Assembly: GCA_021769295.1 (NCBI GenBank)
Contig: JAETTD010000018.1
Coordinates: 1-52,280, forward strand
DNA from: Bacillota bacterium
Lineage (GTDB): Bacteria > Bacillota > Clostridia > Peptostreptococcales > Anaerovoracaceae
Length of the DNA: 52,280 bases
Reading direction: 5' to 3'
Positions 8,071 to 16,659 of the stretch are shown in pieces; the first letter of the stretch is position 1; each line of letters opens with the position of its first letter. Below the pieces are notes generated by a model. The model did no database searches. It had not been told where the DNA came from and saw only the letters and a list, made by a program, of their open reading frames with translations. Both the position numbers and the translations under genes were made by a program.

Positions 8071-9677
8071 TCCTTTTGACTCGATTGTTTTAAGAATTCC
8101 GTTATATCTTTGAAAACAGGTAGCGCGGAAGACGCTCCGGAAGTTCCGTCTTCTGTCATAACGGTTATTACATATGTTTTTCCCGATACTTGGCAGCAGC
8201 CGGTGAACCAGCAGTTTTTCGTTTCTTTTCCGTCACTTCCGGCTTCTGCCGTGCCTGTTTTTCCCCATACGGGCAATGACCATTGGCCTCTTGCGGTCCC
8301 GTCGCTCATTACGTATTTGAGCATCTCGCGTATTTCTTCTGCCGTCTCTTCATCTATAATCCGTTCTTGCCTCCGGTTATCTCTGTCTTCCAAAAAAATC
8401 TTCGGTTCCACAAGTATTCCTCCGTTTGACACCGCTGCGGTCATCCGAGCCATTTGAAGAGGAGTTGTCAGTATCCGGCCCTGTCCTATAGAAAGGTTTG
8501 ACACGTCCCATGGGCCTACCTGAGCTTCATCGGGCAGGTTTCCGGCGGTTTCCTCAGGAAAATCTTCAAGAGTTTTTTCTCCGAGACCGAATTTTGACGC
8601 TTCTTTGACTATGGCTTGGCTTCCTATCATATCGCCAAGCTGGGCAAAATAGCAGTTACATGAAACTGCCATAGCCTCTTTCATATTCAGAACTCCGTGG
8701 CCTCCCTCCGGCGCAGCCGTGCAGCCTAAGGTCACTCCTTCTACGGTAACCTCTCCCGTACACTCAAATTCCTGTTCAGCAGTGCATTTGCCCGATTCGA
8801 GAGCTGCTGCTGCCGTAACTATCTTAAATATGGAACCGGGGGCATATGCTCCCTGGCATACTTTGTTTATCAGACAGTCACCTTCATCGGACAGATATTC
8901 TTCTATGCTGTTGGGGTTAAATACGGGCGCAGATGCCCATGCCAGAATTTCTCCCGTTTCCGCATCCATGACCACGGCTGCCCCCGCCTTGGTTTTCTCT
9001 TTTAAAGCTCTCTCGCATATATATTGTATTCTCCTGTCCAAAGTGGTTATTACGCTGCGTTCTTCCATACCGGATTTTCCGCTTTCCCTGCTGCGAACCG
9101 TAGGCGAAATACCCCGCAATATGTTTCCTGCGGCGTCTGCCCATACCGTAAGCCTGTCCTTGTCCGATTTGAGCTTGTCCTGGCATAAAAGCTCTATACC
9201 AGATACTCCCGTCTTTTCATCCTGATTCAGATAGCCTATAAGGTGGCATGCCGTCTGGTCATCCGAATATCTGGCTGAAGTCTCAAACACATATGCCTGA
9301 TACTCTGCTTTCAGTTCTTCGTTGATTTCTTCATCGAAAACTTCCGTTCTGTAGACAAGATAAGCGGACGTTTTCTTGGCAATCTGCCTGCCTTCAATAT
9401 TTTCCATTATACTTTCAAGCTCGCAGTCTGCCTTCGATTTACCGATAATATAATAATACTGCTTTGTTCCTCCCGTCAGAGGCATGAGATTTCTGTCAAA
9501 TATCGTCCCTCTCGTATCAAGCCCTTCTATGACTATCTCATACTGGGACACGGCGGCTGCTTCAAATTCGTCATGACATGCCGCCTGTATATAAATAAGC
9601 CTCATTACAAGAACGGCCATTATGACCGAAAAAAATGCAAAGATTCGCCTTATGCGTTTTTTGTTGATTTCATCCAT
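8067..9677 (-). CDS. Class B penicillin-binding protein (FtsI/SpoVD-like)
   Basis: This is a peptidoglycan transpeptidase with one N-terminal membrane segment, a dimerisation/pedestal region and a catalytic domain. Motifs are SIFK (282-285), SCN (339-341) and KTGT (473-476). I start at ATG 9677 (536 residues, MDEINKKRIRR). The longer frame to 9740 would begin inside the upstream cmk gene, and only the 9677 ATG has a Shine-Dalgarno (GGAGG). That GGAGG is the 3' arm of a terminator hairpin. No PASTA domains are seen, so it is not a typical SpoVD/PBP2x. A septal or sporulation role is possible. It converges on sigK. Confidence 0.87.
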   Translation of the reverse strand: MDEINKKRIRRIFAFFSVIMAVLVMRLIYIQAACHDEFEAAAVSQYEIVIEGLDTRGTIFDRNLMPLTGGTKQYYYIIGKSKADCELESIMENIEGRQIAKKTSAYLVYRTEVFDEEINEELKAEYQAYVFETSARYSDDQTACHLIGYLNQDEKTGVSGIELLCQDKLKSDKDRLTVWADAAGNILRGISPTVRSRESGKSGMEERSVITTLDRRIQYICERALKEKTKAGAAVVMDAETGEILAWASAPVFNPNSIEEYLSDEGDCLINKVCQGAYAPGSIFKIVTAAAALESGKCTAEQEFECTGEVTVEGVTLGCTAAPEGGHGVLNMKEAMAVSCNCYFAQLGDMIGSQAIVKEASKFGLGEKTLEDFPEETAGNLPDEAQVGPWDVSNLSIGQGRILTTPLQMARMTAAVSNGGILVEPKIFLEDRDNRRQERIIDEETAEEIREMLKYVMSDGTARGQWSLPVWGKTGTAEAGSDGKETKNCWFTGCCQVSGKTYVITVMTEDGTSGASSALPVFKDITEFLKQSSQKD

Positions 9678-9712
9678 AAAAAAACCTCCGAGGGTAGTTT
9701 TCCCTGCGGAGG
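9678..9712 (-). terminator. Terminator after cmk that embeds the ribosome-binding site of pbp
   Basis: On the minus strand CCTCCGCAGGG pairs with CCCTCGGAGG (10 bp, one bulge) around a 7-nt loop. It is followed by T7 and immediately by the ATG of pbp. It begins 7 bp after the cmk stop. The 3' arm contains GGAGG, the only Shine-Dalgarno of the downstream gene, so it can act as both terminator and translational gate. Confidence 0.8.
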
Positions 9713-9718
9713 CTTGGA

Positions 9719-10372
9719 TTATGCCATTACTTTGCCGCATATATAATCCACGGCTTCCTGAACCGTCATATTTGTCGTATCCAGCAGTTCTGCGTCTTCC
9801 GCCTGCCTCAGCGGGCTTGCAGCTCTTGTGGAGTCGTTATGGTCCCTTTCTTCAATTTCTTTTAAAACCTGCTCGTAAACGGCATTTTGGCCCTTCTCGA
9901 CCAATTCTTTGTAACGTCTTAAGGCTCTTTCCTTTGAATCGGCGGTTATGAAAAATTTGTACTTGGCGTCGGGAAAAACCACAGTGCCTATGTCACGGCC
10001 GTCCATTATAACGCTCTTGCTCTCTCCCATTTTCTGCTGAGCCGCTACCATGTGCTCCCTTACTATAGGAAAGGCCGAACAGTCGGAGGCCGCCATGGAG
10101 ACTTCGGGAGTTCGGATAAGGTCGCTGACCACCTCCCCGTCAAGAATTATGTCCTGTCCTCTGAAATCTATCTGAGTCTCTTTGAGAAGTGCCCTCAGCT
10201 CCATGCCGTCGCTCATTGCCATTCCCAATCTCAGTATTTTAAGACCCAGCGCTCTGTACATTGCGCCTGTATCTATATAATCTATATTCAGTTTTTTTGC
10301 TACGGCTTTGGCTACGGTGGACTTGCCTGCTCCTCCGGGGCCGTCTATCGCAATTTTAAAGATTTCTTCCAT
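9719..10372 (-). CDS. cmk: Cytidylate kinase
   Basis: The enzyme phosphorylates CMP and dCMP with ATP in pyrimidine salvage. The 217-residue length is normal. The P-loop GPGGAGKST is at residues 11-19. Further family motifs are DTGAMYRALG, MDGRDIGTVVFPDA and the lid region RRYKELVEKGQ. Start ATG follows GGGAG. It lies 11 bp downstream of nrdR. Confidence 0.95.
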   Translation of the reverse strand: MEEIFKIAIDGPGGAGKSTVAKAVAKKLNIDYIDTGAMYRALGLKILRLGMAMSDGMELRALLKETQIDFRGQDIILDGEVVSDLIRTPEVSMAASDCSAFPIVREHMVAAQQKMGESKSVIMDGRDIGTVVFPDAKYKFFITADSKERALRRYKELVEKGQNAVYEQVLKEIEERDHNDSTRAASPLRQAEDAELLDTTNMTVQEAVDYICGKVMA

Positions 10373-10383
10373 TCGTGTACTCC

Positions 10384-10872
10384 CTATTTTTTCTCTTTCT
10401 TCTTTTTTGATGACGTGGTGCTTGGTCCTATCAGCTTCTCAATTTCTTTTACGAAGGTATTTACATCCGTAAACTGTCTGTATACCGATGCAAACCTTAC
10501 ATATGCGACCTCGTCAATGTCCTTAATCTGATTCATTATCATTTCGCCTATATCGTAGCTTTCCACTTCCTTTTCCATGGAATTGCTTATGGTTCTTTCA
10601 ATTTCGTTTACAATGCCTTCCATTTGTGCCATGGAAACAGGTCTCTTTTCACAGGCCTTTATTATGCCGTTAAGAATCTTTGAACGGTCAAATGCCTCCC
10701 TGCGTCCGTCCTTTTTAACCACCATGAGAATGGTTTCTTCTACCTTTTCGTAGGTGGTAAAACGTCTGTTGCATTTATCGCATCCCCTTCTCCTTCTTAT
10801 GGCATGTCCTTCTTCGGTAGGTCTTGAATCTATTACCTTTGTATCTGGGCTGTCGCAAAACGGACACTTCAT
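10384..10872 (-). CDS. nrdR: Transcriptional repressor NrdR
   Basis: NrdR is a nucleotide-sensing repressor of ribonucleotide reductase genes. It has an N-terminal zinc ribbon with C3, C6, C31 and C34, followed by an ATP-cone domain ([20 protein letters not shown]). The 162 residues include a lysine-rich tail. The ATG follows AGGAGG. It sits in a likely operon after the PRC-barrel gene and before cmk. Pairing with cmk fits nucleotide metabolism. Confidence 0.96.
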   Translation of the reverse strand: MKCPFCDSPDTKVIDSRPTEEGHAIRRRRGCDKCNRRFTTYEKVEETILMVVKKDGRREAFDRSKILNGIIKACEKRPVSMAQMEGIVNEIERTISNSMEKEVESYDIGEMIMNQIKDIDEVAYVRFASVYRQFTDVNTFVKEIEKLIGPSTTSSKKKKEKK

Positions 10873-10934
10873 ATCTTTTCCTCCTGATTTGTTAATGTGT
10901 TTATTATACTACAAACCCTTTGCCTGTTGCAAGT

Positions 10935-11177
10935 TCAGAAGCTTTCAAGGTCCACAAGAATCACATCGTCGCCTACGGTCTTGACTCTCTCCCACTTTAT
11001 TACGGTATCTCCCTCTCCTTTTGAAAAGAATCCCATAAATCCTTTGTTTCCCGGTATCACTATGCCGTCTATCACGCCCTTGTCCAAGTCCACTTCAATG
11101 TCATAGACAAAACCCAGGCTCCTGCCGTCTCCGATATTGATTACCTCTTTATTTTTCAGTTTATCTGTGCTTATCAT
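10935..11177 (-). CDS. PRC-barrel protein of the YlmC/YmxH family
   Basis: The 80-residue protein has the features of a single PRC-barrel (EVINIGDGRSLGFVYDIEVD, then VIPGNKGFMGFF). YlmC/YmxH proteins are small, widespread in spore-formers, and of poorly defined function; PRC barrels elsewhere bind proteins or RNA. RBS GGGAGG precedes the ATG. It lies 62 bp upstream of nrdR and probably heads this operon. Confidence 0.85.
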   Translation of the reverse strand: MISTDKLKNKEVINIGDGRSLGFVYDIEVDLDKGVIDGIVIPGNKGFMGFFSKGEGDTVIKWERVKTVGDDVILVDLESF

Positions 11178-11305
11178 CCTTTGTACCTCCCTTTAGACAA
11201 GTATATTACAAAGGCGCTGCAAATATAACCGCCCATTAAAGCAAAAGTGGCTGTCCGGCTCACCGTCAAAGGTTGGCATAGAGGAGAATTGGCTCACCGT
11301 CAAAT

Positions 11306-11692
11306 GTTGGCGGAATTTTGAATAAGCCGGAATCTGCCAACAAAATCTGATGAATCACATGGGTTTTCCGTGTCGAAAAATGTCGATGTTGCCGCTTTTT
11401 AAAAATAAGCAAAATCTGCCAACAGTTTTTTGGAAAAACTGTTGGCAGATTCTCAAATTTTGTCCGGAATGACAACATCGCACCAAAACAAAAGAGAAAC
11501 TTACATTTATTGGAATAATTGTTGGCGGAATTCTAAAGAAATCAAAATTCTGCCAACATAGGTTTACATAATACCTGGCAGTCCTGCACCGAAATGTATC
11601 TGCGTTGGCTTTTTTCAGGGAGGGACAAAATTGGCCTACAGTTTTACCGTTTTTTGTAGGCCAAATTGCAGGGAGAAGCTCAAAAAGCCAAC
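11306..11692. repeat. Composite palindromic repeat, copy 1 (GTTGGC modules)
   Basis: This non-coding block has four 36-37-bp modules that begin GTTG and end CAAC: 11306-11341, 11388-11423, 11441-11476 and 11521-11557. Spacers are 46, 17 and 44 bp. A nested double palindrome follows at 11604-11692: outer GTTGGCTTTTT...AAAAAGCCAAC, inner AATTGGCCTACA-type arms. The same order and spacing recur inverted at 38459-38856, and the first two modules recur at 18675-18792. Between copies the module ends and spacer lengths are kept while interiors drift. No convincing gene lies in 11178-11850. Confidence 0.85.
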
Positions 11693-11730
11693 CCATGCCG
11701 ACGCCGTAGTTGCGAGTTACGGTCTTGGCG

Positions 11731-11767
11731 AAAAAACACAAGGCGGGCGATTTACTTTCGCCCGCCT
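11731..11767 (-). terminator. Terminator downstream of the nucleoside transporter operon
   Basis: AGGCGGGCGA pairs with TCGCCCGCCT. On the minus strand the stem is followed by TGTGTTTTTT. A second weaker stem (GAGGCTGT and its complement, about 11791-11839) lies closer to the stop of the upstream gene. Confidence 0.65.
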
Positions 11768-11850
11768 CAATATTTGGCATAAAGCCTCAAGAGGCTGTCC
11801 CCATCAGCAATTAACTTTTGCCAACGAGAACAGCCTCCCGGATTTTATTC

Positions 11851-12945
11851 TTATTCTGATTCTTCTGCCGTCAGACGCTCATAAATCACGTCGAGTTCTT
11901 TTGTAAGCAGCAAGTCTCTGTCCATTTTATACTTCTTTGCATATTTTTTCAGTGACATTCCTGTATATTCCTTAAAGGCAGCTTCATCTTTAAAGCCTGA
12001 GGATTCAAGCATACTGTTAAGATAAGTATCATATTCTTCGTCGGTAACAGTCAGTCCCTCTTTATCGGCAACCGCATATATTATCATTTCCTGCTTAACC
12101 AGTTCCTTAGCGTACTCTTCAATCTTTTCATCAAAGGTTTCCTGGTCCACTTTTAAAGTACCGCTCAAGTAATCTTCCCATTCTACGCCGCTGCTTTTTG
12201 CCATTTGCTCATAGGACTCTTTAAGCTCTTTGCCCTGCTTCTTAACTTGCTTTTCAGGGTACTTGAGGACTTCCGTTTCACCTACAAGTTTTGAATACAA
12301 GTCGTATTTCAAATTATACAGCTGCTCATCGTATTTTGCCTGCTCAAGTTCCTTTGCAACCGCAACCCTGTATTCGTCTACGGTCTGATAATCGCTGTTG
12401 GCCTTTACAAACTCCTCGTTCAGTTCCGGAATTACATCCACATTTTTGCTGAGCACGGTAACCTTGAAAATTACATCTTTTCCCGAATAAGCTTCATTTG
12501 GCTGATAAGGATCCGGGAAAGTAAGGTTCAATGTCACCTCTTCTCCTATGGTTGCCCCGTAAAGTCCCGCTTCGAAGCCGTCAATCATTCCTCCGGAACC
12601 CAGCTTCAAATCATAACCGTCCGAATTCATGTTCTCATCTTTTGTTCCGTCGGCCAGTTCGCCTTTAAAAGAAATTGTAACGGTATCGCCCTCTGCGACG
12701 GTTCCTTCTGTTATCTTTTCTGTAGTCTTTGCTTTTTCCAGACGGGCTGCAATTTCTTTTTCAACGTCCTCATCTGTAATGTTTACTTCGGGCGTGGTGG
12801 TTTCGTATGCATCGTAATCCGGCAGCGTTATGTACTCGGACAAATCATAGCTGCTGTACGGATTGCTGCTCCCGCAGCCTGTAAGCACAAATCCCAAACC
12901 AAGGCAAAGTGCTGACATCATTACCAATTTTAATAATTTTTTCAT
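11851..12945 (-). CDS. Lipoprotein peptidyl-prolyl isomerase, trigger-factor-like
   Basis: The 364-residue protein has a lipoprotein signal (lipobox LTGC at residues 21-24). An FKBP-type isomerase domain follows (about 85-175, with GDTVTISFKGELADGT and GSGGMIDGFEAGLYGA). The C-terminal helical region resembles trigger factor. The ribosome-binding domain of trigger factor is absent, so it likely acts outside the membrane as a folding factor, by analogy with PrsA. RBS is AAAGGGGA. It starts 21 bp after the last permease gene, so it is probably co-transcribed with the nucleoside transporter. Confidence 0.85.
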   Translation of the reverse strand: MKKLLKLVMMSALCLGLGFVLTGCGSSNPYSSYDLSEYITLPDYDAYETTTPEVNITDEDVEKEIAARLEKAKTTEKITEGTVAEGDTVTISFKGELADGTKDENMNSDGYDLKLGSGGMIDGFEAGLYGATIGEEVTLNLTFPDPYQPNEAYSGKDVIFKVTVLSKNVDVIPELNEEFVKANSDYQTVDEYRVAVAKELEQAKYDEQLYNLKYDLYSKLVGETEVLKYPEKQVKKQGKELKESYEQMAKSSGVEWEDYLSGTLKVDQETFDEKIEEYAKELVKQEMIIYAVADKEGLTVTDEEYDTYLNSMLESSGFKDEAAFKEYTGMSLKKYAKKYKMDRDLLLTKELDVIYERLTAEESE

Positions 12946-12966
12946 TTTGTTCCCCTTTTCGTTTAT

Positions 12967-13914
12967 TTAAGCGTCTACGCTCATTTTCAATTCTTTTTGG
13001 GCTCTTTTTTTCTTCTTTTTGTCGTTGCTTACGACCACGTATACAAGCATCAGAATAGTCGCTATATACGGTATGGTAGAAGTCAAATCCGACGGCACTC
13101 CGAAGTTTTGAAGCCGCAGTCCCAAAGCATCGAGGAAACCGAACAATAAAGCTGCCACAAAGACTTTAGGCGGATTGGCCATTCCGAAGATAACACAGGC
13201 AAAGGCAATAAATCCCCTGCTGTTGCTCATGCCTTCCGTAAACATCGTCAGATACCCCAAAGACAAGTGAGCTCCTGCAAAGCCGCAGAATATGCCGCAC
13301 AATATACTTGCAAGCAGCTTCATCTTCTGCGGGCTGATTCCTGCCGTTTCAAGAGATTCGGGATGTTCTCCCGCAGCCCTCATCCAAAATCCGTAAGGAG
13401 TTCTGTACAAGAACAGCCATGCCAGAAATACCAATATCCACGTTATATATATGAATATGGAATTATCATTGAGCAGCGGTCCCAGTACAGGGATGCTGTC
13501 AAGGAAATCCAAATGTATCTTAGGCAGGGCTACGATTCCCGAATCGGAAAAAGTTCCCTTGACTCCGAATATGGAACGCAGCAGGTAAACGGTCAAGCCC
13601 CCTGCGAAGGTATTGAGGGCCATTCCTATGATAAACTCATCACTTTTAAGTTTAACAACAAACAGCGCAAAAAACAAGCCTATAAGTATCCCGCACAGTA
13701 CGGCGACCAGCACGCCCATGGCAGCATTGGCGCATGCATAACTGAATGCAACGGCCGCAAAAGCGCCTATTAGAATCATTCCGTCCATACCGATGTTCAT
13801 TATGCCTGCCTGTTCCGTCATCAGTCCGCCCATGGCTGCCAAAATAACGGGCGTGGCAGTTCGGAGAGTATTCTGTAAAAGGCCTATATTAAAGACATCT
13901 AATACGTGTTCCAT
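12967..13914 (-). CDS. Nucleoside ABC transporter permease (NupQ-like)
   Basis: This is a membrane subunit of a BmpA-type ABC importer (BPD_transp_2 family), 315 residues with 8-9 hydrophobic segments. It contains TEQAGIMNIGMDGMILIGA, the family's conserved early loop. By homology with Bacillus NupNOPQ and other BmpA systems it takes up purine or other nucleosides. It follows the other permease directly (stop at 13915, start at 13914). Confidence 0.9.
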   Translation of the reverse strand: MEHVLDVFNIGLLQNTLRTATPVILAAMGGLMTEQAGIMNIGMDGMILIGAFAAVAFSYACANAAMGVLVAVLCGILIGLFFALFVVKLKSDEFIIGMALNTFAGGLTVYLLRSIFGVKGTFSDSGIVALPKIHLDFLDSIPVLGPLLNDNSIFIYITWILVFLAWLFLYRTPYGFWMRAAGEHPESLETAGISPQKMKLLASILCGIFCGFAGAHLSLGYLTMFTEGMSNSRGFIAFACVIFGMANPPKVFVAALLFGFLDALGLRLQNFGVPSDLTSTIPYIATILMLVYVVVSNDKKKKKRAQKELKMSVDA

Positions 13915-15012
13915 TTACTCGTTCTCCTTTCTAAGGCGTTTTTTCGCCTCTCTCTGCTGCCGTCTTGCCGTAAATGCCTTGGTTATTCCTCCTTCGGCAG
14001 CCATGAGGAATATGATGATTGAAAATATTATATCTGAAATTTCTCCCGAAACTCCGGTGGAAAACTCCATGGCGCTGGCGCCTATATCTATTACGGCGAA
14101 GAAGAAGCTCATAAGTATTATTCCTATCGGGTTATAGTTCATAATCATGGCAACGAGCATGCCGTCATAGTAAAATTCGTTGCTGATACTGTCCTGGAAT
14201 CTCGTCTGGTATCCGTATACTTCAAACATTCCAACCAGTCCGCATATAACTCCCGATGCAACCATGGACCATATCATTATTTTATCCTTTGGGAGCCCTG
14301 CGAAAAATGCAAATCTCTCGTTTTCTCCCGTAACCTTCATTTCAAGTCCAATGCTGGTCTTCTGCATGAGGTACCAGCACAAAAACGCTATTACTGCGCT
14401 GTAAAATATGGCTGTACTCAAATTGGATTTAGGTATTATCTGAGCAAATCTAAAAGCCTCCGGAACAGCATCGCTTCCTCCGAGTACGCCGAAATCCTTT
14501 GTTGCCAGAGGTCCGCTGCTGTTTACAAGATAAGTGCAGACATATATAGCAACCGAATTAAGCATTATGGTGGTAATAACTTCGCTGACTTTAAGCTTGA
14601 CCTTGAGGACAGCAGGTATCCATGCGTAAAGTCCTCCTGCCACCGACGCTGATACAAACGCCAGAGGCACGGCGATTAAAGGCGACACACCCTGGAGATA
14701 AATTCCTGTCATCGTTGCAGCAAGTCCGCCCAGGAAAAGCTGTCCTTCTCCTCCTACGTTGAACACACCTGCCTTGGCAGCTACAGTCATGGCAAGCCCC
14801 GTAAGGCATAAGGTAAGCATTTTTGTAAGCGTATTTCCGAAAACTCTTGTTGAGCCGAAAACGCCTTTCAGCATGGCTGCATACCCTTCAAGAGGGTTGA
14901 ATCCCGTGACAGCCATGAGGATACCGCCTATAACGAGGGCTACAAATATGCTCAGTGCAAGGGATATAAGATAAGTTTTGTTCTTCTTCAAAGAATCGGA
15001 AATCTTATTCAT
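13915..15012 (-). CDS. Nucleoside ABC transporter permease (NupP-like)
   Basis: This is the second membrane subunit, about 365 residues with roughly ten hydrophobic segments. The conserved VGGEGQLFLGGLAA loop is typical of the family. I place the start at ATG 15012 (MNKISDSLKKNK). The alternative GTG at 15021 abuts the Shine-Dalgarno GGGAGG, whereas the ATG sits 8 bp from it. The start overlaps the end of the ATPase gene by 8 bp, giving translational coupling. Confidence 0.9.
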   Translation of the reverse strand: MNKISDSLKKNKTYLISLALSIFVALVIGGILMAVTGFNPLEGYAAMLKGVFGSTRVFGNTLTKMLTLCLTGLAMTVAAKAGVFNVGGEGQLFLGGLAATMTGIYLQGVSPLIAVPLAFVSASVAGGLYAWIPAVLKVKLKVSEVITTIMLNSVAIYVCTYLVNSSGPLATKDFGVLGGSDAVPEAFRFAQIIPKSNLSTAIFYSAVIAFLCWYLMQKTSIGLEMKVTGENERFAFFAGLPKDKIMIWSMVASGVICGLVGMFEVYGYQTRFQDSISNEFYYDGMLVAMIMNYNPIGIILMSFFFAVIDIGASAMEFSTGVSGEISDIIFSIIIFLMAAEGGITKAFTARRQQREAKKRLRKENE

Positions 15013-16552
15013 TGCCTGCACCTCCCTTTTCAGATGTTCTGTCGCCGGTCATATAATAACCTATGCTCATCTTGTCAATTTCTCCGGCATTGAATTCTCC
15101 GGTTACCTTTCCTTCGTACAGGGTTATTATCCTGTCGCTTAAGCGGAAAACTTCATCCAAATCAGCGCTCACCAAAAGTATGGCGCAGCCGTTGTTTCTC
15201 TTCTGTATTATCTGTTTATGTATAAATTCCATGGCGCCTATATCCACGCCTCTGGTAGGCTGAGCGATTATCAGGGCAGGTGTATCAAGAGAAAACTCCC
15301 TTGCAACTATTACTTTCTGCATATTTCCGCCTGATAAAGAGCCTACCGGCGTATCCACCCCGGCTCCTCTCAAATCGAATTTTTCGAACAATTCTTTTGC
15401 ATAACGGACTATGCTTGAACGTTTAAGGTGAATTCCTCTGACGGCATATTCACTTGAGCGTTCTTTTCCTATGATAATGTTGTCAGTTATGGTGGACGGC
15501 ATTGCGGCTCCTGTGGAAATACGGTCCTCCGGAATATGGGCAAGCCCCATTTTTCTTATCTCTCCCGGCGACTTTCCCGAAGCTTTTTGCCCCTCTATGT
15601 ATACTTCTCCTTTTCGTATCTCCCTCATGCCGGTCATGGCTTCAAGCAGCTCGCTCTGTCCGTTTCCTTCAATGGCAGCTATTCCGAGAATTTCCCCCGC
15701 TCTCACTTTAAGTGAAATTCCGTTTACTGTCATAATGCCGCGGTTATCGGCAACGAAAAGGTCTTTTGCTTCTATCAGCACCTCTCCGGGACTTCCGGTC
15801 TTTTCTATATTGTCAAACAATACCTCTCTGCCAACCATCATCGAAGACAGAATTTTTTCATTTACATTTTTGGTTTCTTCAACTCCTATGAGCTTGCCGC
15901 GGCGCATAACTCCCACTCTGTCGGATATGGCCATAACTTCGTATAGTTTATGAGTAATTATTATGACGGTCATGTTCTTTTCTTTGACTATTTTTCTTAT
16001 GACCTCAAAGAGTTCTTCCGTTTCCTGCGGCGTAAGCACGGCGGTAGGCTCGTCCAGAATAAGAATTTCAGCCCCTCTGTAGAGAGTTTTTAATATTTCC
16101 ACCCTCTGCTGCAGACCTACGCTTATTTCGCCCACAATGGCCTTAGGATTTACCTTCAGCCCGTATTCCTCGGAAAGTTTTCTTACTTCTTCATTGGTCT
16201 TTTTTAAGTCATAAAAGAACCTGTTTTTTCTCGGTTCTTTACTCAAAACTATATTCTGGGCAACGGTAAAAGAAGGTACCAGCATAAAATGCTGATGTAC
16301 CATTCCGATTCCTCTGTCTATGGCTTCCATTGGCCTGAATTTTTCTATTTTTTCACCTTTTACATAGACTTCTCCGTCCGTAGGCGTGTTAAGTCCGTAA
16401 AGGATGTTCATAAGTGTGCTCTTGCCTGCGCCGTTTTCTCCGACAAGGGCAAAGACTTCACCTTTTTTTATTTCAAGGGAGACATTGTCGTTTGCCAATA
16501 CTCCCGGGAATTGCATGGATATGTTTTCAAATTTTACAATAGCGTCTTGCAA
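15005..16552 (-). CDS. Nucleoside ABC transporter ATP-binding protein (NupO-like)
   Basis: This is a tandem ABC ATPase of 515 residues. The first domain has Walker A GENGAGKST (38-46) and signature ISVGLQQRVEIL. The second has a degenerate Walker A (AIEGNGQSEL) and a strong signature LSGGNMQKVIVARE, which is the pattern of BmpA-type and sugar importers. The start codon is TTG at 16552, preceded by GAGGT at good spacing. A terminator-like hairpin separates it from the binding-protein gene, so it is probably expressed at a lower level than that gene. Confidence 0.92.
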   Translation of the reverse strand: MQDAIVKFENISMQFPGVLANDNVSLEIKKGEVFALVGENGAGKSTLMNILYGLNTPTDGEVYVKGEKIEKFRPMEAIDRGIGMVHQHFMLVPSFTVAQNIVLSKEPRKNRFFYDLKKTNEEVRKLSEEYGLKVNPKAIVGEISVGLQQRVEILKTLYRGAEILILDEPTAVLTPQETEELFEVIRKIVKEKNMTVIIITHKLYEVMAISDRVGVMRRGKLIGVEETKNVNEKILSSMMVGREVLFDNIEKTGSPGEVLIEAKDLFVADNRGIMTVNGISLKVRAGEILGIAAIEGNGQSELLEAMTGMREIRKGEVYIEGQKASGKSPGEIRKMGLAHIPEDRISTGAAMPSTITDNIIIGKERSSEYAVRGIHLKRSSIVRYAKELFEKFDLRGAGVDTPVGSLSGGNMQKVIVAREFSLDTPALIIAQPTRGVDIGAMEFIHKQIIQKRNNGCAILLVSADLDEVFRLSDRIITLYEGKVTGEFNAGEIDKMSIGYYMTGDRTSEKGGAGNE

Positions 16553-16586
16553 AATATTTACCTCACTTTTAAGCGGTTTTATTTCT

Positions 16587-16620
16587 TAAAAAAAGGCGCA
16601 GCGCATTTAGCGCTACGCCT
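16587..16620 (-). terminator. Partial terminator between the binding-protein and ATPase genes
   Basis: On the minus strand AGGCGTAGCGC pairs with GCGCTGCGCCT (10 bp, one mismatch) around a 5-nt loop, followed by T7. Its position inside the operon suggests incomplete termination that raises the ratio of binding protein to membrane components. Confidence 0.75.
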
Positions 16621-16659
16621 CATATGCGAATAACTTGATTTATTCGATTTGTTGCTTAA

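Noticed and set aside
9678-9740. Longer N-terminus (21 extra residues) for the pbp gene
   Set aside because: It would translate through the cmk terminator hairpin and overlap cmk; the ATG at 9677 has the Shine-Dalgarno.
11266-11780. Minus-strand frames of 70 and 141 codons
   Set aside because: They run through the palindromic repeat, have no Shine-Dalgarno, and the homologous copy at 38.5 kb does not keep the frames.
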